DNA of 64,000 bases from Opitutales bacterium (lineage in GTDB: Bacteria > Verrucomicrobiota > Verrucomicrobiia > Opitutales > UBA953), in the NCBI GenBank assembly GCA_017531845.1, contig JAFXKI010000003.1:96354-160353 (forward strand), in the 5' to 3' direction. The notes beneath the pieces are model-generated. The model saw only the letters and a program-made list of their open reading frames with translations. It was not told the origin of the DNA and made no database searches. Position 1 is the stretch's first letter. Each line of letters opens with the position of its first letter. A program made the position numbers and the translations under genes. Shown here piece by piece: positions 49,805-59,145 of the stretch.

Positions 49805-52168
49805 TCAAAAACGCATCCGAACAGTTTCTCCTGCGGAGGAGAACGCGATGTCGCGGGAACGCCCGTTGCAGAGAATCGTGAAGCGCCCCGGGCGCGTCGC
49901 CGTCAGCGTGGCGGCGACTTCGTTCCCGTCCCAGCTTATGTCAACTTTCAAGCCGCCGCGTGCGACCAAACCTTTTGCCGCGCCTTTTTTCCACGCGTCC
50001 GCACGCGCGGGAAGCAGTTGCACGACACGCCGCCCGTTGCGCTCGATACCGCTTTGAATCAGGCATTGCGCCACGCCGGAAGTGAAGCCGAAATTTCCGT
50101 CGATTTGAAACGGCGGGTGAATGTCGAACAAATTCGGATTGATGTAGCGAGCGAGCATGCGGTTCATCAGCGCGTGCGCGGCGTTCCCGTCGCCGAGCGT
50201 CGCGTAAAGATTAATCCACCACGCTTCGCTCCATCCGGGATGCAAGGTTTTGTGTTTTTCTTGGTCGGCGCGACGTTTGTCGAGCGATTTTTTCACGGCG
50301 GCGGCATAATCCGGCGTGTTGAGCACGTCCCATTCGTTTCCGGGAAAAAGCCCGTAAAGATGGCTCACGTGGCGATGCCCGGGCTGGCGTTCTTCGAAAT
50401 CTTCGCGCCATTCGAGCACGCGTCCGTCAGCGCTGAGTTTCGGCGCGGGAATTTTCGGGAGCGCTTTTTTTGCGGCGGCGTAAGTTTTTCCGTTGCGTTT
50501 CCCGAGTTCGTCGCAGGCGAAAATGTAATTGCGCAACGCTTCGCGCCCAAGCAATTGGTCGTGCGCCGTTCCCGTGGAAACGTAAGCCGCGTGGCGCGTT
50601 CCCGCCGCGTCCGTGTAGAAAAATCCCGTCTCCGGCGAAACGGCGGGGCCGGCGACGAGTTCACCCGGATTTTTCGGATCCGGCTTAAACCACGACAAAA
50701 TAAATTTCGCGTTCGACTCCAAAAGCGGGAGCGCGGCGGCGAGGCGTGTTTTGTCATTATCAAATCGATACGCGTCAACGAGATGTGCGCAAATCCACGC
50801 GCCGTTCATCAGGCTTGCCGCCCATTCGGGGTGATTTCCCGCAAAATACGTTTCGCCGAAGCAATCCGCGTAATGTCCGAAGCAAAATCCCTCGTGTCCG
50901 ATTTTCTCCGCAAAAGCTTCGCCGCTCGGTTTGAGTTTCAAAATAAAATCCGTGAACGCGCGATGAAACTCGCCCAAGCCGGTCGGGGCCGCGCACCAAT
51001 AATTCATCTCGCAATTAATATTGAAAAAATAACAACCCATCCACGCCGCGTTCAGATGCGGATTCCACAAACCCTGCAAGCCGCACGGGAGCGCGCCCGG
51101 ACGCGAATTCGAAATCAGGCAAAATCGCCCGAACTGGAAAAGCTGTTCGAGCAAATCGGGATCGCGCGCGTCGGGATTTTGCTTCATGCGCGCAACGCGT
51201 TCCCGCGTAGTCATTTTTTGAACTTCCGACGCGGAATCGCCCAAATCGACGACGCAACGATTCATGCGCTCGGAAAAATATTTTTGCGTCGCATCGCGCA
51301 GTTTTTCCCGGTCCGAAATTCCGGAAACGGATTCGAGTGCACTCGTTGCCGGAGACCAAAGCCACTTGCGTTGCGCGGGAATGTCGACGTAGTCGTAATC
51401 GGTCGCCGTCGAGGAAACCAGCAGAATTTTCTTGGCACCGCGCACGGAAACCTTTGTTCCCGCGACGGAAATTTTTCCGCCTTCGGCAAAAAAACGCAGA
51501 TAGTTTTCAAAACGCGTTCCGCCGTTCCCTCCCTGCCCGTAAATACAAAAAACGGTTTCGCCCAAGGATTTGATTTTCGTGTTTTTGTCGGGATGGCGAA
51601 GCGTAAAATCCGCATCGATACCGGCGGGAACGTCGCTTTCCGCGAAATACGCGACGAGATCCGGCTCCGGGCACGCGAACAGTTCCGCACGTAATTTTTT
51701 CCCGTTTTCAAAAATGATTTCCGTGCTCGCGACGCCGTGCTCCAAATCCAGTTCGCGACGGTAATTTTTCTGCGCGGGAACGTTTAAAAATTCGATGTCA
51801 ACCAAGCCGCCTTGCTGGTAATTTCCGGCGATGGAGCCGTTTGTCAGAATTTTTTCGCGAAAAATGGCATCGGCTCGGGCAAAGTCTCCGGCTTCGCAGG
51901 CGCGGCGGGCTTCTTCGAGCGCGGCGGGAACGTCCGCCGGAATGTGGATTGCCTTGCGTTCAAAAATCGAAGCTTCGTTTAGAACGAGCAAATCTTTCGG
52001 GAAACCGCCGAACGTGAGCGCGCCGAGCCGCCCGTTGCCGACGCCGTAGCCTTCGTCCCACTTCGGCGCGGGAACGCTGTCGGAAAGGATGAAAGACGTT
52101 CCCGCCTGCGCGGAAATTCCGCAAAATGCCGCACACAAAGCCCACAAAATCGCCCGGAATAATTTCAT
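49805..52168 (-). CDS. Exported GH95-family glycosidase, probable alpha-L-fucosidase
   Basis: GH95 enzymes are inverting alpha-1,2-L-fucosidases or related L-galactosidases. The 787-residue protein has a signal peptide (AILWALCAAFCGISAQA), the N-terminal beta domain starting WDEGYGVGNGRLGALTFGG, and the (alpha/alpha)6 barrel with PCGLQGLWNPHLNAAWMG and FNINCEMNYWCA near 400. HVSHLYGLFPGNEWD near 610 and NLFDIHPPFQIDGNFGF near 700 are conserved family blocks. Secretion suggests release of fucose from extracellular glycans. It is divergent in function from its neighbours and probably monocistronic. Confidence 0.9.
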   Translation of the reverse strand: MKLFRAILWALCAAFCGISAQAGTSFILSDSVPAPKWDEGYGVGNGRLGALTFGGFPKDLLVLNEASIFERKAIHIPADVPAALEEARRACEAGDFARADAIFREKILTNGSIAGNYQQGGLVDIEFLNVPAQKNYRRELDLEHGVASTEIIFENGKKLRAELFACPEPDLVAYFAESDVPAGIDADFTLRHPDKNTKIKSLGETVFCIYGQGGNGGTRFENYLRFFAEGGKISVAGTKVSVRGAKKILLVSSTATDYDYVDIPAQRKWLWSPATSALESVSGISDREKLRDATQKYFSERMNRCVVDLGDSASEVQKMTTRERVARMKQNPDARDPDLLEQLFQFGRFCLISNSRPGALPCGLQGLWNPHLNAAWMGCYFFNINCEMNYWCAAPTGLGEFHRAFTDFILKLKPSGEAFAEKIGHEGFCFGHYADCFGETYFAGNHPEWAASLMNGAWICAHLVDAYRFDNDKTRLAAALPLLESNAKFILSWFKPDPKNPGELVAGPAVSPETGFFYTDAAGTRHAAYVSTGTAHDQLLGREALRNYIFACDELGKRNGKTYAAAKKALPKIPAPKLSADGRVLEWREDFEERQPGHRHVSHLYGLFPGNEWDVLNTPDYAAAVKKSLDKRRADQEKHKTLHPGWSEAWWINLYATLGDGNAAHALMNRMLARYINPNLFDIHPPFQIDGNFGFTSGVAQCLIQSGIERNGRRVVQLLPARADAWKKGAAKGLVARGGLKVDISWDGNEVAATLTATRPGRFTILCNGRSRDIAFSSAGETVRMRF

Positions 52169-52378
52169 GCGTTTATTTAGTCAGAATTTTTCTTCGAGGA
52201 AAACAAATACTTTGCTTCCTTTTTTCTCACGTGATGCTCGTTTTTTCATCCATGGCACACACCGAAGCACACGGAATTTACGGGCGGCACGCCTGCAAAA
52301 TAGGCACAAAAATCTCTCACGAACGCAAAACCTCAGATTTTTATTTGCAGAAATCTGCCGACAAAATCTTTTTTTTTC

Positions 52379-52409
52379 GCGCAAAGACGCGAAGTTGCAA
52401 AGTTTTTTT
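52379..52409. repeat. Fragment of a cgcaaag-type intergenic phrase repeat
   Basis: The gap 52169-52409 has no gene. Its end reads gcgcaaagacgcgaag then ttgcaaag and a T run, a phrase type seen between genes in many environmental bacteria. It directly abuts the AT-rich GIY-YIG gene and could mark an insertion edge. Confidence 0.35.
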
Positions 52410-54002
52410 TTATTCTTCGTCTTCGTAATTATCGATTTCTGCGTCTGACGTATATACAACATCTGAAGACATAGACTGGCGATATTCTTCTGCAACCATC
52501 GTTCTTTTAAATTCTGCTGTCGAATCAATTTCTTCGACAATACGCGCTAACTCGTCAATGGAAGTATAGAAGAACTCTTTTCTTAAATTTACTTTGTTCA
52601 CACGTTTAGAATCCAAGGCTGTGTGCAATCTTTTTTCCAGCGCCACTGCATCTTCCGAGAAAATAAAACTGTGAACGTCAAACTTGAATGGCACGCTCGC
52701 ATCTCCAAGCTCATTGATTCGCTCCTGCGGATCAAGACGCCGAGTCATGCCGATTTTAAACATATTTTCTCCAAACGCCCCAAGATTGCTAATAATGTAA
52801 ACGTTTCCTGCTTTTCCATTCTGAAGCTTTGCAACTTCGTCCCGCTTAACAATAACATCGGACAATGCTGCTTGAAGTGCAAGAGCACGTTTGTTCAGTT
52901 CTTCCACTTCCGCAACATCAGTACTTTTTGCTAATAAATCATTGATTTTTTGAATTTCGAATTCATATTTGCGTTCTTCCTTTTCAATACGCAGACGCTC
53001 CTGAGCCAACGCTTTTCGCTCTTCCGCTTCCTGCCGCATTTGTTCCCGCAACGCAAGTTGTTCCTGACGCGCTTGTTCTTTCTTCACGTAGTAGTTGTAT
53101 TCAATTTTTACGGCATTAATGAATAAATACTCTATTTCACCAATGAATTTCGTCAGAGTTCCCGCAATACTTTGATTTCCTTCTCCTGCTATAACTAAAT
53201 ATTTTGCAGAAACATCTTTTACATGTTGAACTGCCTCTTCGAGTTTTTCGTACTTAAGGTTAATCAAAATATTTTGAAGTTCTGCACGTAAGGCAATAAC
53301 CATTAAATTGTAAATTGACTGGTTTGCCTTTGTCGTATAGCGCCGTATCGCATACTGCCCAAGCAAATCGTTTATCTGTTTTTCGTTTTCGCGAAACGCT
53401 TTTCGAAGATCTTTCACGTCCATGGAATGGAGCTTTAGAATTACAGACGGTGAAACTAAATCAAGTGCTACTGAATCTTCCGGCGTAAGTTTACAATTGG
53501 CATACCCGACCTCTGAAACAAAAAAATTCTGAATCGCGTGTTCCACGCTTTTGTACAATTCTCGAACTCGTTGTAGCCTCTTTTTGCCAGATGCTATTTG
53601 AGACGAAATTTTCGCGTCTTTTAACTCTAGATAAACAATTTGATTTCGGAGCGATGCAACGATGTCATTACATTCCTGAAGTTCTTTGTTTTTCAGTTGG
53701 AGAGTTCTGATTAAGTCTTGTTGTTGTTTTTTCAAGTCTACGATCTTCACCTTCTCACAGAAAAAAACCTCAGCTCCCAAATCAGCCAACTTTTTGTTGA
53801 GGGTGTTAATCTCTTCCGCAAGAGCATTCTTTGATTGGCGCACACGTTCTAATTCTCCCACACGAGACATCTCTATTTTTTTTTGAACAATCTTTTGCCA
53901 AATCAGAAGAATTATCCCCACAACCAAAGGTATCCCCCAAACAAACCAAAGTGCAAAACAAATAGCAATGAGAGTAGTTCCAGGATACCACCTTGTTTTC
54001 AT
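52410..54002 (-). CDS. Membrane-anchored DUF4041 / GIY-YIG (T5orf172-type) protein
   Basis: The 530-residue protein has an N-terminal membrane segment (about 10-34), a coiled coil (about 40-165), a DUF4041-like region (about 170-310), a second charged coiled coil (315-400) and a C-terminal GIY-YIG nuclease-like domain (about 405-495: NVYIISN, FKIGMTRR, and an EFF motif after VNKVNLRK). Such proteins occur in phages and accessory DNA; their role is not settled. The gene is AT-richer than its neighbours and, with its flanks (52.1-54.1 kb), contains no exact GGGAACG, both fitting recent acquisition. Confidence 0.75.
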   Translation of the reverse strand: MKTRWYPGTTLIAICFALWFVWGIPLVVGIILLIWQKIVQKKIEMSRVGELERVRQSKNALAEEINTLNKKLADLGAEVFFCEKVKIVDLKKQQQDLIRTLQLKNKELQECNDIVASLRNQIVYLELKDAKISSQIASGKKRLQRVRELYKSVEHAIQNFFVSEVGYANCKLTPEDSVALDLVSPSVILKLHSMDVKDLRKAFRENEKQINDLLGQYAIRRYTTKANQSIYNLMVIALRAELQNILINLKYEKLEEAVQHVKDVSAKYLVIAGEGNQSIAGTLTKFIGEIEYLFINAVKIEYNYYVKKEQARQEQLALREQMRQEAEERKALAQERLRIEKEERKYEFEIQKINDLLAKSTDVAEVEELNKRALALQAALSDVIVKRDEVAKLQNGKAGNVYIISNLGAFGENMFKIGMTRRLDPQERINELGDASVPFKFDVHSFIFSEDAVALEKRLHTALDSKRVNKVNLRKEFFYTSIDELARIVEEIDSTAEFKRTMVAEEYRQSMSSDVVYTSDAEIDNYEDEE

Positions 54003-54023
54003 AAAATATTTTTTTCAGATTTC

Positions 54024-54698
54024 TTACTGCGGCGGGAGCGTGGCGCGGGCACGGAAAACGTCCGGATACGGATAGTGCAAAATGTATTTACCGGAAAAAT
54101 ACGAATCGGCAAGAAGCGATTCAAGCTCCACGGTCTTTGCGGGAACGACGCCGAGTGCGTCGGATTCCGGCGCGAGCTCGCCGCCTTTCCAGTAGAGGAT
54201 GCCGTTGGTGAGGGAATGTTTTTTGCCGGGAGAAATGAGTTTTTTCACCAAACCGAAGAACGCAGGCAGATTCGTTACCGCGCGTCCCGTCACGAAGTCA
54301 AAATGTTTGCCGAGTTTTTCGACGCGCCCGACGCGGGTTTCCAAGTTTTTGAGTGCGAGTTTTTCGGCGATATCGGAAACGACGAGAATTTTTTTCGCAA
54401 TCGAATCCATCAGCGTAAAATGTGCGTGCGGATAAAGCACGGCGAGGAGAAGTCCGGGAAAACCGCCGCCGGTGCCGACGTCGATGACGCGCGCGCCGTT
54501 CATCAGCGTCAGGAACGTTCCCGCCGCGAGGCAGGGCGCGTAGTGGTGCCATTCCAAGTTGTCGATATCTTTGCGGGAAACGAGGTTGATTTTGGCGTTC
54601 CACTCGCGGTGAAGCGCCGCCATGGCATTGATTTTTTCCCAAGTTTCCGCAGAAAATTGCGGGAACGCGGCGCGGAGTTTTTCTAAAGATTCGAGCAT
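54024..54698 (-). CDS. rsmG: 16S rRNA (guanine527-N7)-methyltransferase
   Basis: RsmG (GidB) methylates G527 of 16S rRNA. The 224-residue protein shows WNAKINLVSRKD near 33, the SAM-binding VIDVGTGGGFPGLLLAVLYP near 70 and the segment FVTGRAVTNLPAF. It is downstream of lpxA on the same strand, with a perfect 15-bp inverted repeat in the 77-bp gap. It lacks the usual gidA/parAB neighbourhood. Confidence 0.92.
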   Translation of the reverse strand: MLESLEKLRAAFPQFSAETWEKINAMAALHREWNAKINLVSRKDIDNLEWHHYAPCLAAGTFLTLMNGARVIDVGTGGGFPGLLLAVLYPHAHFTLMDSIAKKILVVSDIAEKLALKNLETRVGRVEKLGKHFDFVTGRAVTNLPAFFGLVKKLISPGKKHSLTNGILYWKGGELAPESDALGVVPAKTVELESLLADSYFSGKYILHYPYPDVFRARATLPPQ

Positions 54699-54714
54699 TA
54701 AAAAGTTATATCTG

Positions 54715-54766
54715 ATAGCTGATAACGGAAAAGTATTTTACGTATCAACTATCCGTTATCAGCTAT
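54715..54766. repeat. Intergenic perfect hairpin between lpxA and rsmG
   Basis: atagctgataacgga (54715-54729) and tccgttatcagctat (54752-54766) form a perfect 15-bp inverted repeat with a 22-nt loop that fills most of the gap. There is no T tract on either side. The phrase agctgata is repeated, which is unlike a simple terminator. Confidence 0.7.
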
Positions 54767-54775
54767 TCCTTTAAA

Positions 54776-55549
54776 TTAGTGGCAGCCGCGCTTGGTGCTG
54801 CGGTAGAACTCGACGAGTTTTTGAATGTGCGGATTCGCGGCAAGCTCCGGATTTTCCAAAATAGCTTCCATCGCCTGCGTGCGGTTCAAATTCTGGTGGT
54901 AAATGATGCGGTGCGCGAGGCGGAGAGCCTTGATATCATCCGCGGCGAAGCCTTTTCGCTGAAGCGCAACCATGTTGACCATCTTCGCGCTGACGTTTTC
55001 CGTGCCTTCGACAATCATGTAAGGCGGCACGTCCTGTACGATGCGGGAACACGCTGCGAGCATGGCGTAATCGCCGATGCGGCAGAATTGGTGAATGCCC
55101 GTTCCCCAGCCGAAATTGACGTGGTCGCCGCAAACAACGTGCCCGGCAAAAGCCGCCTGCGAGCTCATCACGAGGTGGTTGCCGATGATGCAATCGTGCG
55201 CGACGTGCGAGTAGGCGAGAATGTTGTTGTCGTTCCCGAGAGTTGTCCATTCGCCTTCTTTCGTGCCGCTGTGAACGGTAACGTATTCGCGGAAAACATT
55301 GCGGTCGCCGATTTTGGTGCCGACGCGTCCGCCGTCGTGTTTCAGATCCTGCGTTTTTCCGCCGATGACGGCGAAGGGGAAAACTTCGTTGTTTTCGCCC
55401 ATTACGGTGTAGCCTTCGACACAGGCGTGGTGGTGAATTATCGTTCCCGCGCCGAGCGTAACTTCGCCGCCGACGTAAGCGTAAGCGCCGATTTCGACAT
55501 TTTCTCCGAGTTGTGCGCCCGGCTCAACGATTGCAGTGGGGTGAATCAT
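54776..55549 (-). CDS. lpxA: UDP-N-acetylglucosamine acyltransferase
   Basis: LpxA transfers an acyl chain from ACP to UDP-GlcNAc, the first step of lipid A synthesis. The 257-residue protein is a left-handed beta-helix of hexapeptide repeats with HSGTKEGEW, ILAYSHVAHDC (His equivalent to E. coli H125) and HQFCRIGDYAM, followed by a helical C-terminal domain. It lies downstream of lpxC/fabZ and upstream of rsmG in one direction. Confidence 0.95.
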   Translation of the reverse strand: MIHPTAIVEPGAQLGENVEIGAYAYVGGEVTLGAGTIIHHHACVEGYTVMGENNEVFPFAVIGGKTQDLKHDGGRVGTKIGDRNVFREYVTVHSGTKEGEWTTLGNDNNILAYSHVAHDCIIGNHLVMSSQAAFAGHVVCGDHVNFGWGTGIHQFCRIGDYAMLAACSRIVQDVPPYMIVEGTENVSAKMVNMVALQRKGFAADDIKALRLAHRIIYHQNLNRTQAMEAILENPELAANPHIQKLVEFYRSTKRGCH

Positions 55550-55590
55550 TTTTTGAAAGATTAAAGGTTAAAGTTTAAAGATCAAAAAAA

Positions 55591-55675
55591 GTGAGAGCTT
55601 AGAGGTATTTGCTTTAAGGGAATTCTGAAGTTCTAATTTCTTCTTCGGTAATATCCCTCAGCTCTAAGCTCTCGC
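55591..55675. repeat. Intergenic hairpin between lpxC/fabZ and lpxA
   Basis: gtgagagcttagag (55591-55604) pairs with ctctaagctctcgc (55662-55675) over 14 bp with one T-G pair, around a 57-nt loop holding a weaker aaggga/tccct match. No T tract is adjacent. It resembles in size and place the hairpin on the other side of lpxA. Confidence 0.6.
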
Positions 55676-55687
55676 TTCTCAACTTTT

Positions 55688-57016
55688 CTAGTATTTCGGC
55701 GCGGGTGTGAGCGTGAACATCACGTCGGCGGAGGAAACGACTTCTTCTCCGACGCGGCATTCGGCGGATGCGGCGACGATTTTATTCCCGCGGTTTTTCG
55801 TGATTTTGGCGGAGATGACGACCTGATCGCCCGGCATAACCGGCTTGCGGAACTTTACTTTGTCCGCACTCATAAAGAAGCAGACATTGCCTTCGATGCT
55901 TGCTTTGGAAAGGAGAAGCAAGCCGGAAACCTGCGCCATGGCTTCGAGCTGGAGGACGCCCGGCATGACGGGATTGCCCGGGAAGTGTCCTTGGAAAAAC
56001 GGTTCGTTAATCGTTACGTTTTTCACCGCCGTGATTTCCTGTGCTTCGTGGTCGATATTCAAAACGCGATCGACGAGTGCGAAGGGATAGCGGTGCGGGA
56101 CGAGATTTAAAATTTGACGGATATCAAGTTGCTCGGCGTCCGGAGCGACAACGACTTTCGCCGGCTCGGCTTTTTTCTTCGGCGCAAGCATTTGCTCGCG
56201 AATTTTCGCGGAGAGCTTAGCGTTGAGCGCGTGCCCGGTGCGCACGGCAATGATGTGCGCTTTAATCGGTGCGCCGATGAGGACAATGTCGCCGATCAAG
56301 TCCATGATCTTGTGGCGGACAAATTCGTCCTTAAAGCGAAGCGGTTCCTTGGAAATAATTTTGTCGCCGCGAATGATGACGGCAGAATCAAGCGAGCCGC
56401 CTTGAATCAAACCGGCTTTGAGAAGCGGCTCAATATCTTCGTAAATCGTGAACGTGCGCGCCGGCGAGAGCATTGCTTCGTAGATTTCCGGCGAAACGTC
56501 GATGGTCAAGTGTTGCGTATGCACGCCGCGATCGTCGGCGGAGGTGCAGGTAATGCGCAAGCCGTCGTGCGGGAGCGCGATGATGGAGCGGTTCCCGTCG
56601 ACGATGGAAACGGGCTCTTTGAGCTCGAAGTATTTGCGGTCCTTATCCTGCTCGACAATGCCGGCTTCCTGAATGAGCAACACATAGGGGCGCGCGGAAC
56701 CGTCGAGAATCGGCGGCTCGGATTCGTTCATTTCGACGTAGCAATTATCGACGCCCATTCCGTTGAGCGCGGAATTGATGTGCTCAATCGTATGAAGCTT
56801 AATGTGGTTTTGCTCGACGGTGGTCTGGCGTTGCATTTCGGAGCCGAGCACCAAATCCACGAGCGGGCGCAATTCGGGTTTCCCGTAAAGGTCGACGCGG
56901 CGGAAAACAATACCCGTATCGACGGGGGCGGGCTTAAGCACCAAGGTTACATCCTTTCCGGTGTGGAGTGCTTTACCGCGGATAGACACTTCTTTCTGAA
57001 TTGTGCGTTGCTTCAT
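55688..57016 (-). CDS. lpxC/fabZ: LpxC-FabZ bifunctional fusion
   Basis: Residues 1-285 are LpxC, the zinc deacetylase that commits UDP-acyl-GlcNAc to lipid [11 protein letters not shown] near 75, [10 protein letters not shown], and HKIMDLIGD near 236 carry zinc ligands, and RTGHALN is near 263. Residues 300-442 are FabZ, the 3-hydroxyacyl-ACP dehydratase: [14 protein letters not shown] (catalytic His) and [19 protein letters not shown] (Glu). The Lys/Pro/Ala-rich linker joins them. The fusion is known in Bacteroidetes and several PVC bacteria. It is followed by lpxA, so the gene pair supplies hydroxyacyl-ACP and the first two lipid A steps. Confidence 0.96.
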   Translation of the reverse strand: MKQRTIQKEVSIRGKALHTGKDVTLVLKPAPVDTGIVFRRVDLYGKPELRPLVDLVLGSEMQRQTTVEQNHIKLHTIEHINSALNGMGVDNCYVEMNESEPPILDGSARPYVLLIQEAGIVEQDKDRKYFELKEPVSIVDGNRSIIALPHDGLRITCTSADDRGVHTQHLTIDVSPEIYEAMLSPARTFTIYEDIEPLLKAGLIQGGSLDSAVIIRGDKIISKEPLRFKDEFVRHKIMDLIGDIVLIGAPIKAHIIAVRTGHALNAKLSAKIREQMLAPKKKAEPAKVVVAPDAEQLDIRQILNLVPHRYPFALVDRVLNIDHEAQEITAVKNVTINEPFFQGHFPGNPVMPGVLQLEAMAQVSGLLLLSKASIEGNVCFFMSADKVKFRKPVMPGDQVVISAKITKNRGNKIVAASAECRVGEEVVSSADVMFTLTPAPKY

Positions 57017-57248
57017 GGAGTTCTGAAAACAGGGGGTTGCTTGTGTAAAATAATTTTTCGAAAAAATCAGCTTCGTGCTTTGCAGAATTTAAACAAAGTC
57101 TACGCTGACTGTAAATTGAAAATAGCATGCGGGAACGTAAAAATAAGTGCCGGCAACCGCATTTATTCCGCTTTCGGTGAAAACTTCTTTCTGAACGAAA
57201 GAAATTTACGCCGACAAATCAGCCACACGCTGTTATCTTCCCGTAAAA

Positions 57249-59099
57249 ATGAAACTTTCCACGGATTTTTTTGAACGGCAAGAAAACGCAAGGCGCGCCA
57301 CAACGCTCCTCGTGTTTTGGTTTTCGCTCGCGCTCGCGGGAACGTCCGCCGCCATCTATTGCATCATACGCTACGCGCTGAGTCTGCTCGGATACGGAAA
57401 TTTTACGGCGAAACATTTTAAGGAATGGGGCGTTCCCGACGATTCCCTGTTTTGGGATCCGGCGTTAATTCTTGCGGTCGCCGCCGGAATCATTGTCGTT
57501 GTCGGCGGAGCAAGTCTTCTTAAAACGATGGAATTTTCGTCTTCGTCCGGCGCGGATATCGCGCGGCAACTCGGCGGCAACGAGGTTTCCCCGGCAACGT
57601 TAAAAACGGACGAGCGCCGCCTCCTCAACATTGTGCAGGAAATGTCGCTCGCGTCCGGCGTTCCCGTTCCGAGAATTTTTATTCTCGAAGGAGAGTCCGG
57701 AATCAACGCCTTCGCGGCGGGAACGCAAACTTCACGCGCCGCCGTCGCCGTTTCGCGAGGAGCTTTGGACAAACTTTCCCGCGACGAGCTTCAAGCCGTT
57801 ATCGGACATGAATTTTCGCACATTCTCAACGGAGACATGAAGCTGAACATCCGCCTCGCCGGCTGGATTTTCGGCTTGGTGATGGTTTCCATGATCGGGC
57901 AAACACTTTTCCGCATCGCCGCGCTTTCGTCACGCTCGCGCTCCCAGAATTCGAAAAACTCGGCAGTTCCCGTCTTTATCTTTGTCGGGCTCGCCCTGCT
58001 CGCTGTCGGATTTATCAGCCAGATTTTTGCTCAAATTATTCAGGCGGCAATTTCCCGCCAACGGGAACGCCTTGCGGACGCGTCCGCCACGCAGTTTACG
58101 CGCAACCCGACCGCACTTGCCAACGCTCTTTCCCGCATCGGAGGAGATCTCGCCGGAAGCCGCCTCGACTCGCCGCGCGCGGGGGAATTTGCGCATTTGT
58201 TTTTTGCCGACGGCGTAAATGCGATTTTTTCAACTCATCCTCCTTTGGAAGAACGTATTCTTGCTCTGAATCCGAACTGGGACGGAAAATTTCTTCCGCC
58301 GCTACAATCGCAGGATTTTCGCGAAGTGAAAAAAAATTCCGCCCAAGATGCCTCGAATCTTTCCCGACTCTCGCGGGCGTTCGATCAGGTTTCCGTTCCT
58401 GTTTTTATCGACGAACTTTCACAAAACCCCGCCGATGCTAAAGCTCTTATCTACCTGCTTCTGATGACGGATTCCCCGGAACACAATGTCGAACAGGCGA
58501 AAATACTGCTCGCGCGGGAACGCGCCGCCGTCTTCAAAAAGATGGAGTCGCTCTGGTCCCGCATGAGAGATTTTCCGAAGGAAAAACGCATTTCCGGAGT
58601 TTTGCTCGCCGCGCCCGCTCTAAGAGAAATGCCGGCACGGGAACGCCGCCTTTTCTGTGAGACGCTCGATGCCGTGGCGCGAGCAGACAATAAAATTTCG
58701 CTTTACGAATTTTGTATTCTCAACGCGGTTAAAGGCATTCTGATTTTCAGCGGCGAGCAAAATCTGACCGCACGTGACGTTTCCGCCGAAGCAGAACTCG
58801 TTTTAAACCTCATGCTCTGCGAAAGCGGTTGTGCGAAAGCCGAAGCGCAAAAAATTCTCTCCTCTGCCCTCGCCTCTCAGAATGCGTTCCCGCAAACTTT
58901 GCGTGTTCTCGACGGTGCGGCGCTGAACGTTCCCGCACTCGAAGCGGCTTTTGAAAAGTTGAGAAAATCGCAAATTCTCGTAAGACGCAATCTGCTTTCC
59001 GCCGCAAAAGCCATCGTTCTCGCCGACGGTAAAACCACCGGCAACGAAGACGATTTGCTCAAATCTTTCGCCGTCGCCCTAAATTGTCCGGCACTGTAA
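57249..59099 (+). CDS. HtpX-like M48 membrane metalloprotease with C-terminal TerB-like region
   Basis: A zinc protease of 616 residues. Two N-terminal membrane segments (about 18-42 and 72-95) precede the M48 site AVIGHEFSHILNGD near 178, followed by two more segments (about 198-216, 236-262) and RQRERLADASATQFT. Family proteins such as HtpX have about 290 residues. Here about 300 extra residues follow, ending in AAKAIVLADGKTTGNEDDLL, which resembles a TerB-type acidic helical domain. It probably cleaves damaged membrane proteins. It is divergent from lpxC over a 232-bp gap. Confidence 0.85.
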   Translation: MKLSTDFFERQENARRATTLLVFWFSLALAGTSAAIYCIIRYALSLLGYGNFTAKHFKEWGVPDDSLFWDPALILAVAAGIIVVVGGASLLKTMEFSSSSGADIARQLGGNEVSPATLKTDERRLLNIVQEMSLASGVPVPRIFILEGESGINAFAAGTQTSRAAVAVSRGALDKLSRDELQAVIGHEFSHILNGDMKLNIRLAGWIFGLVMVSMIGQTLFRIAALSSRSRSQNSKNSAVPVFIFVGLALLAVGFISQIFAQIIQAAISRQRERLADASATQFTRNPTALANALSRIGGDLAGSRLDSPRAGEFAHLFFADGVNAIFSTHPPLEERILALNPNWDGKFLPPLQSQDFREVKKNSAQDASNLSRLSRAFDQVSVPVFIDELSQNPADAKALIYLLLMTDSPEHNVEQAKILLARERAAVFKKMESLWSRMRDFPKEKRISGVLLAAPALREMPARERRLFCETLDAVARADNKISLYEFCILNAVKGILIFSGEQNLTARDVSAEAELVLNLMLCESGCAKAEAQKILSSALASQNAFPQTLRVLDGAALNVPALEAAFEKLRKSQILVRRNLLSAAKAIVLADGKTTGNEDDLLKSFAVALNCPAL

Positions 59100-59145
59100 A
59101 CGCAAAAAAATTCTCCTGCGCGTGAACGCAGACCCGCACGCGCCC

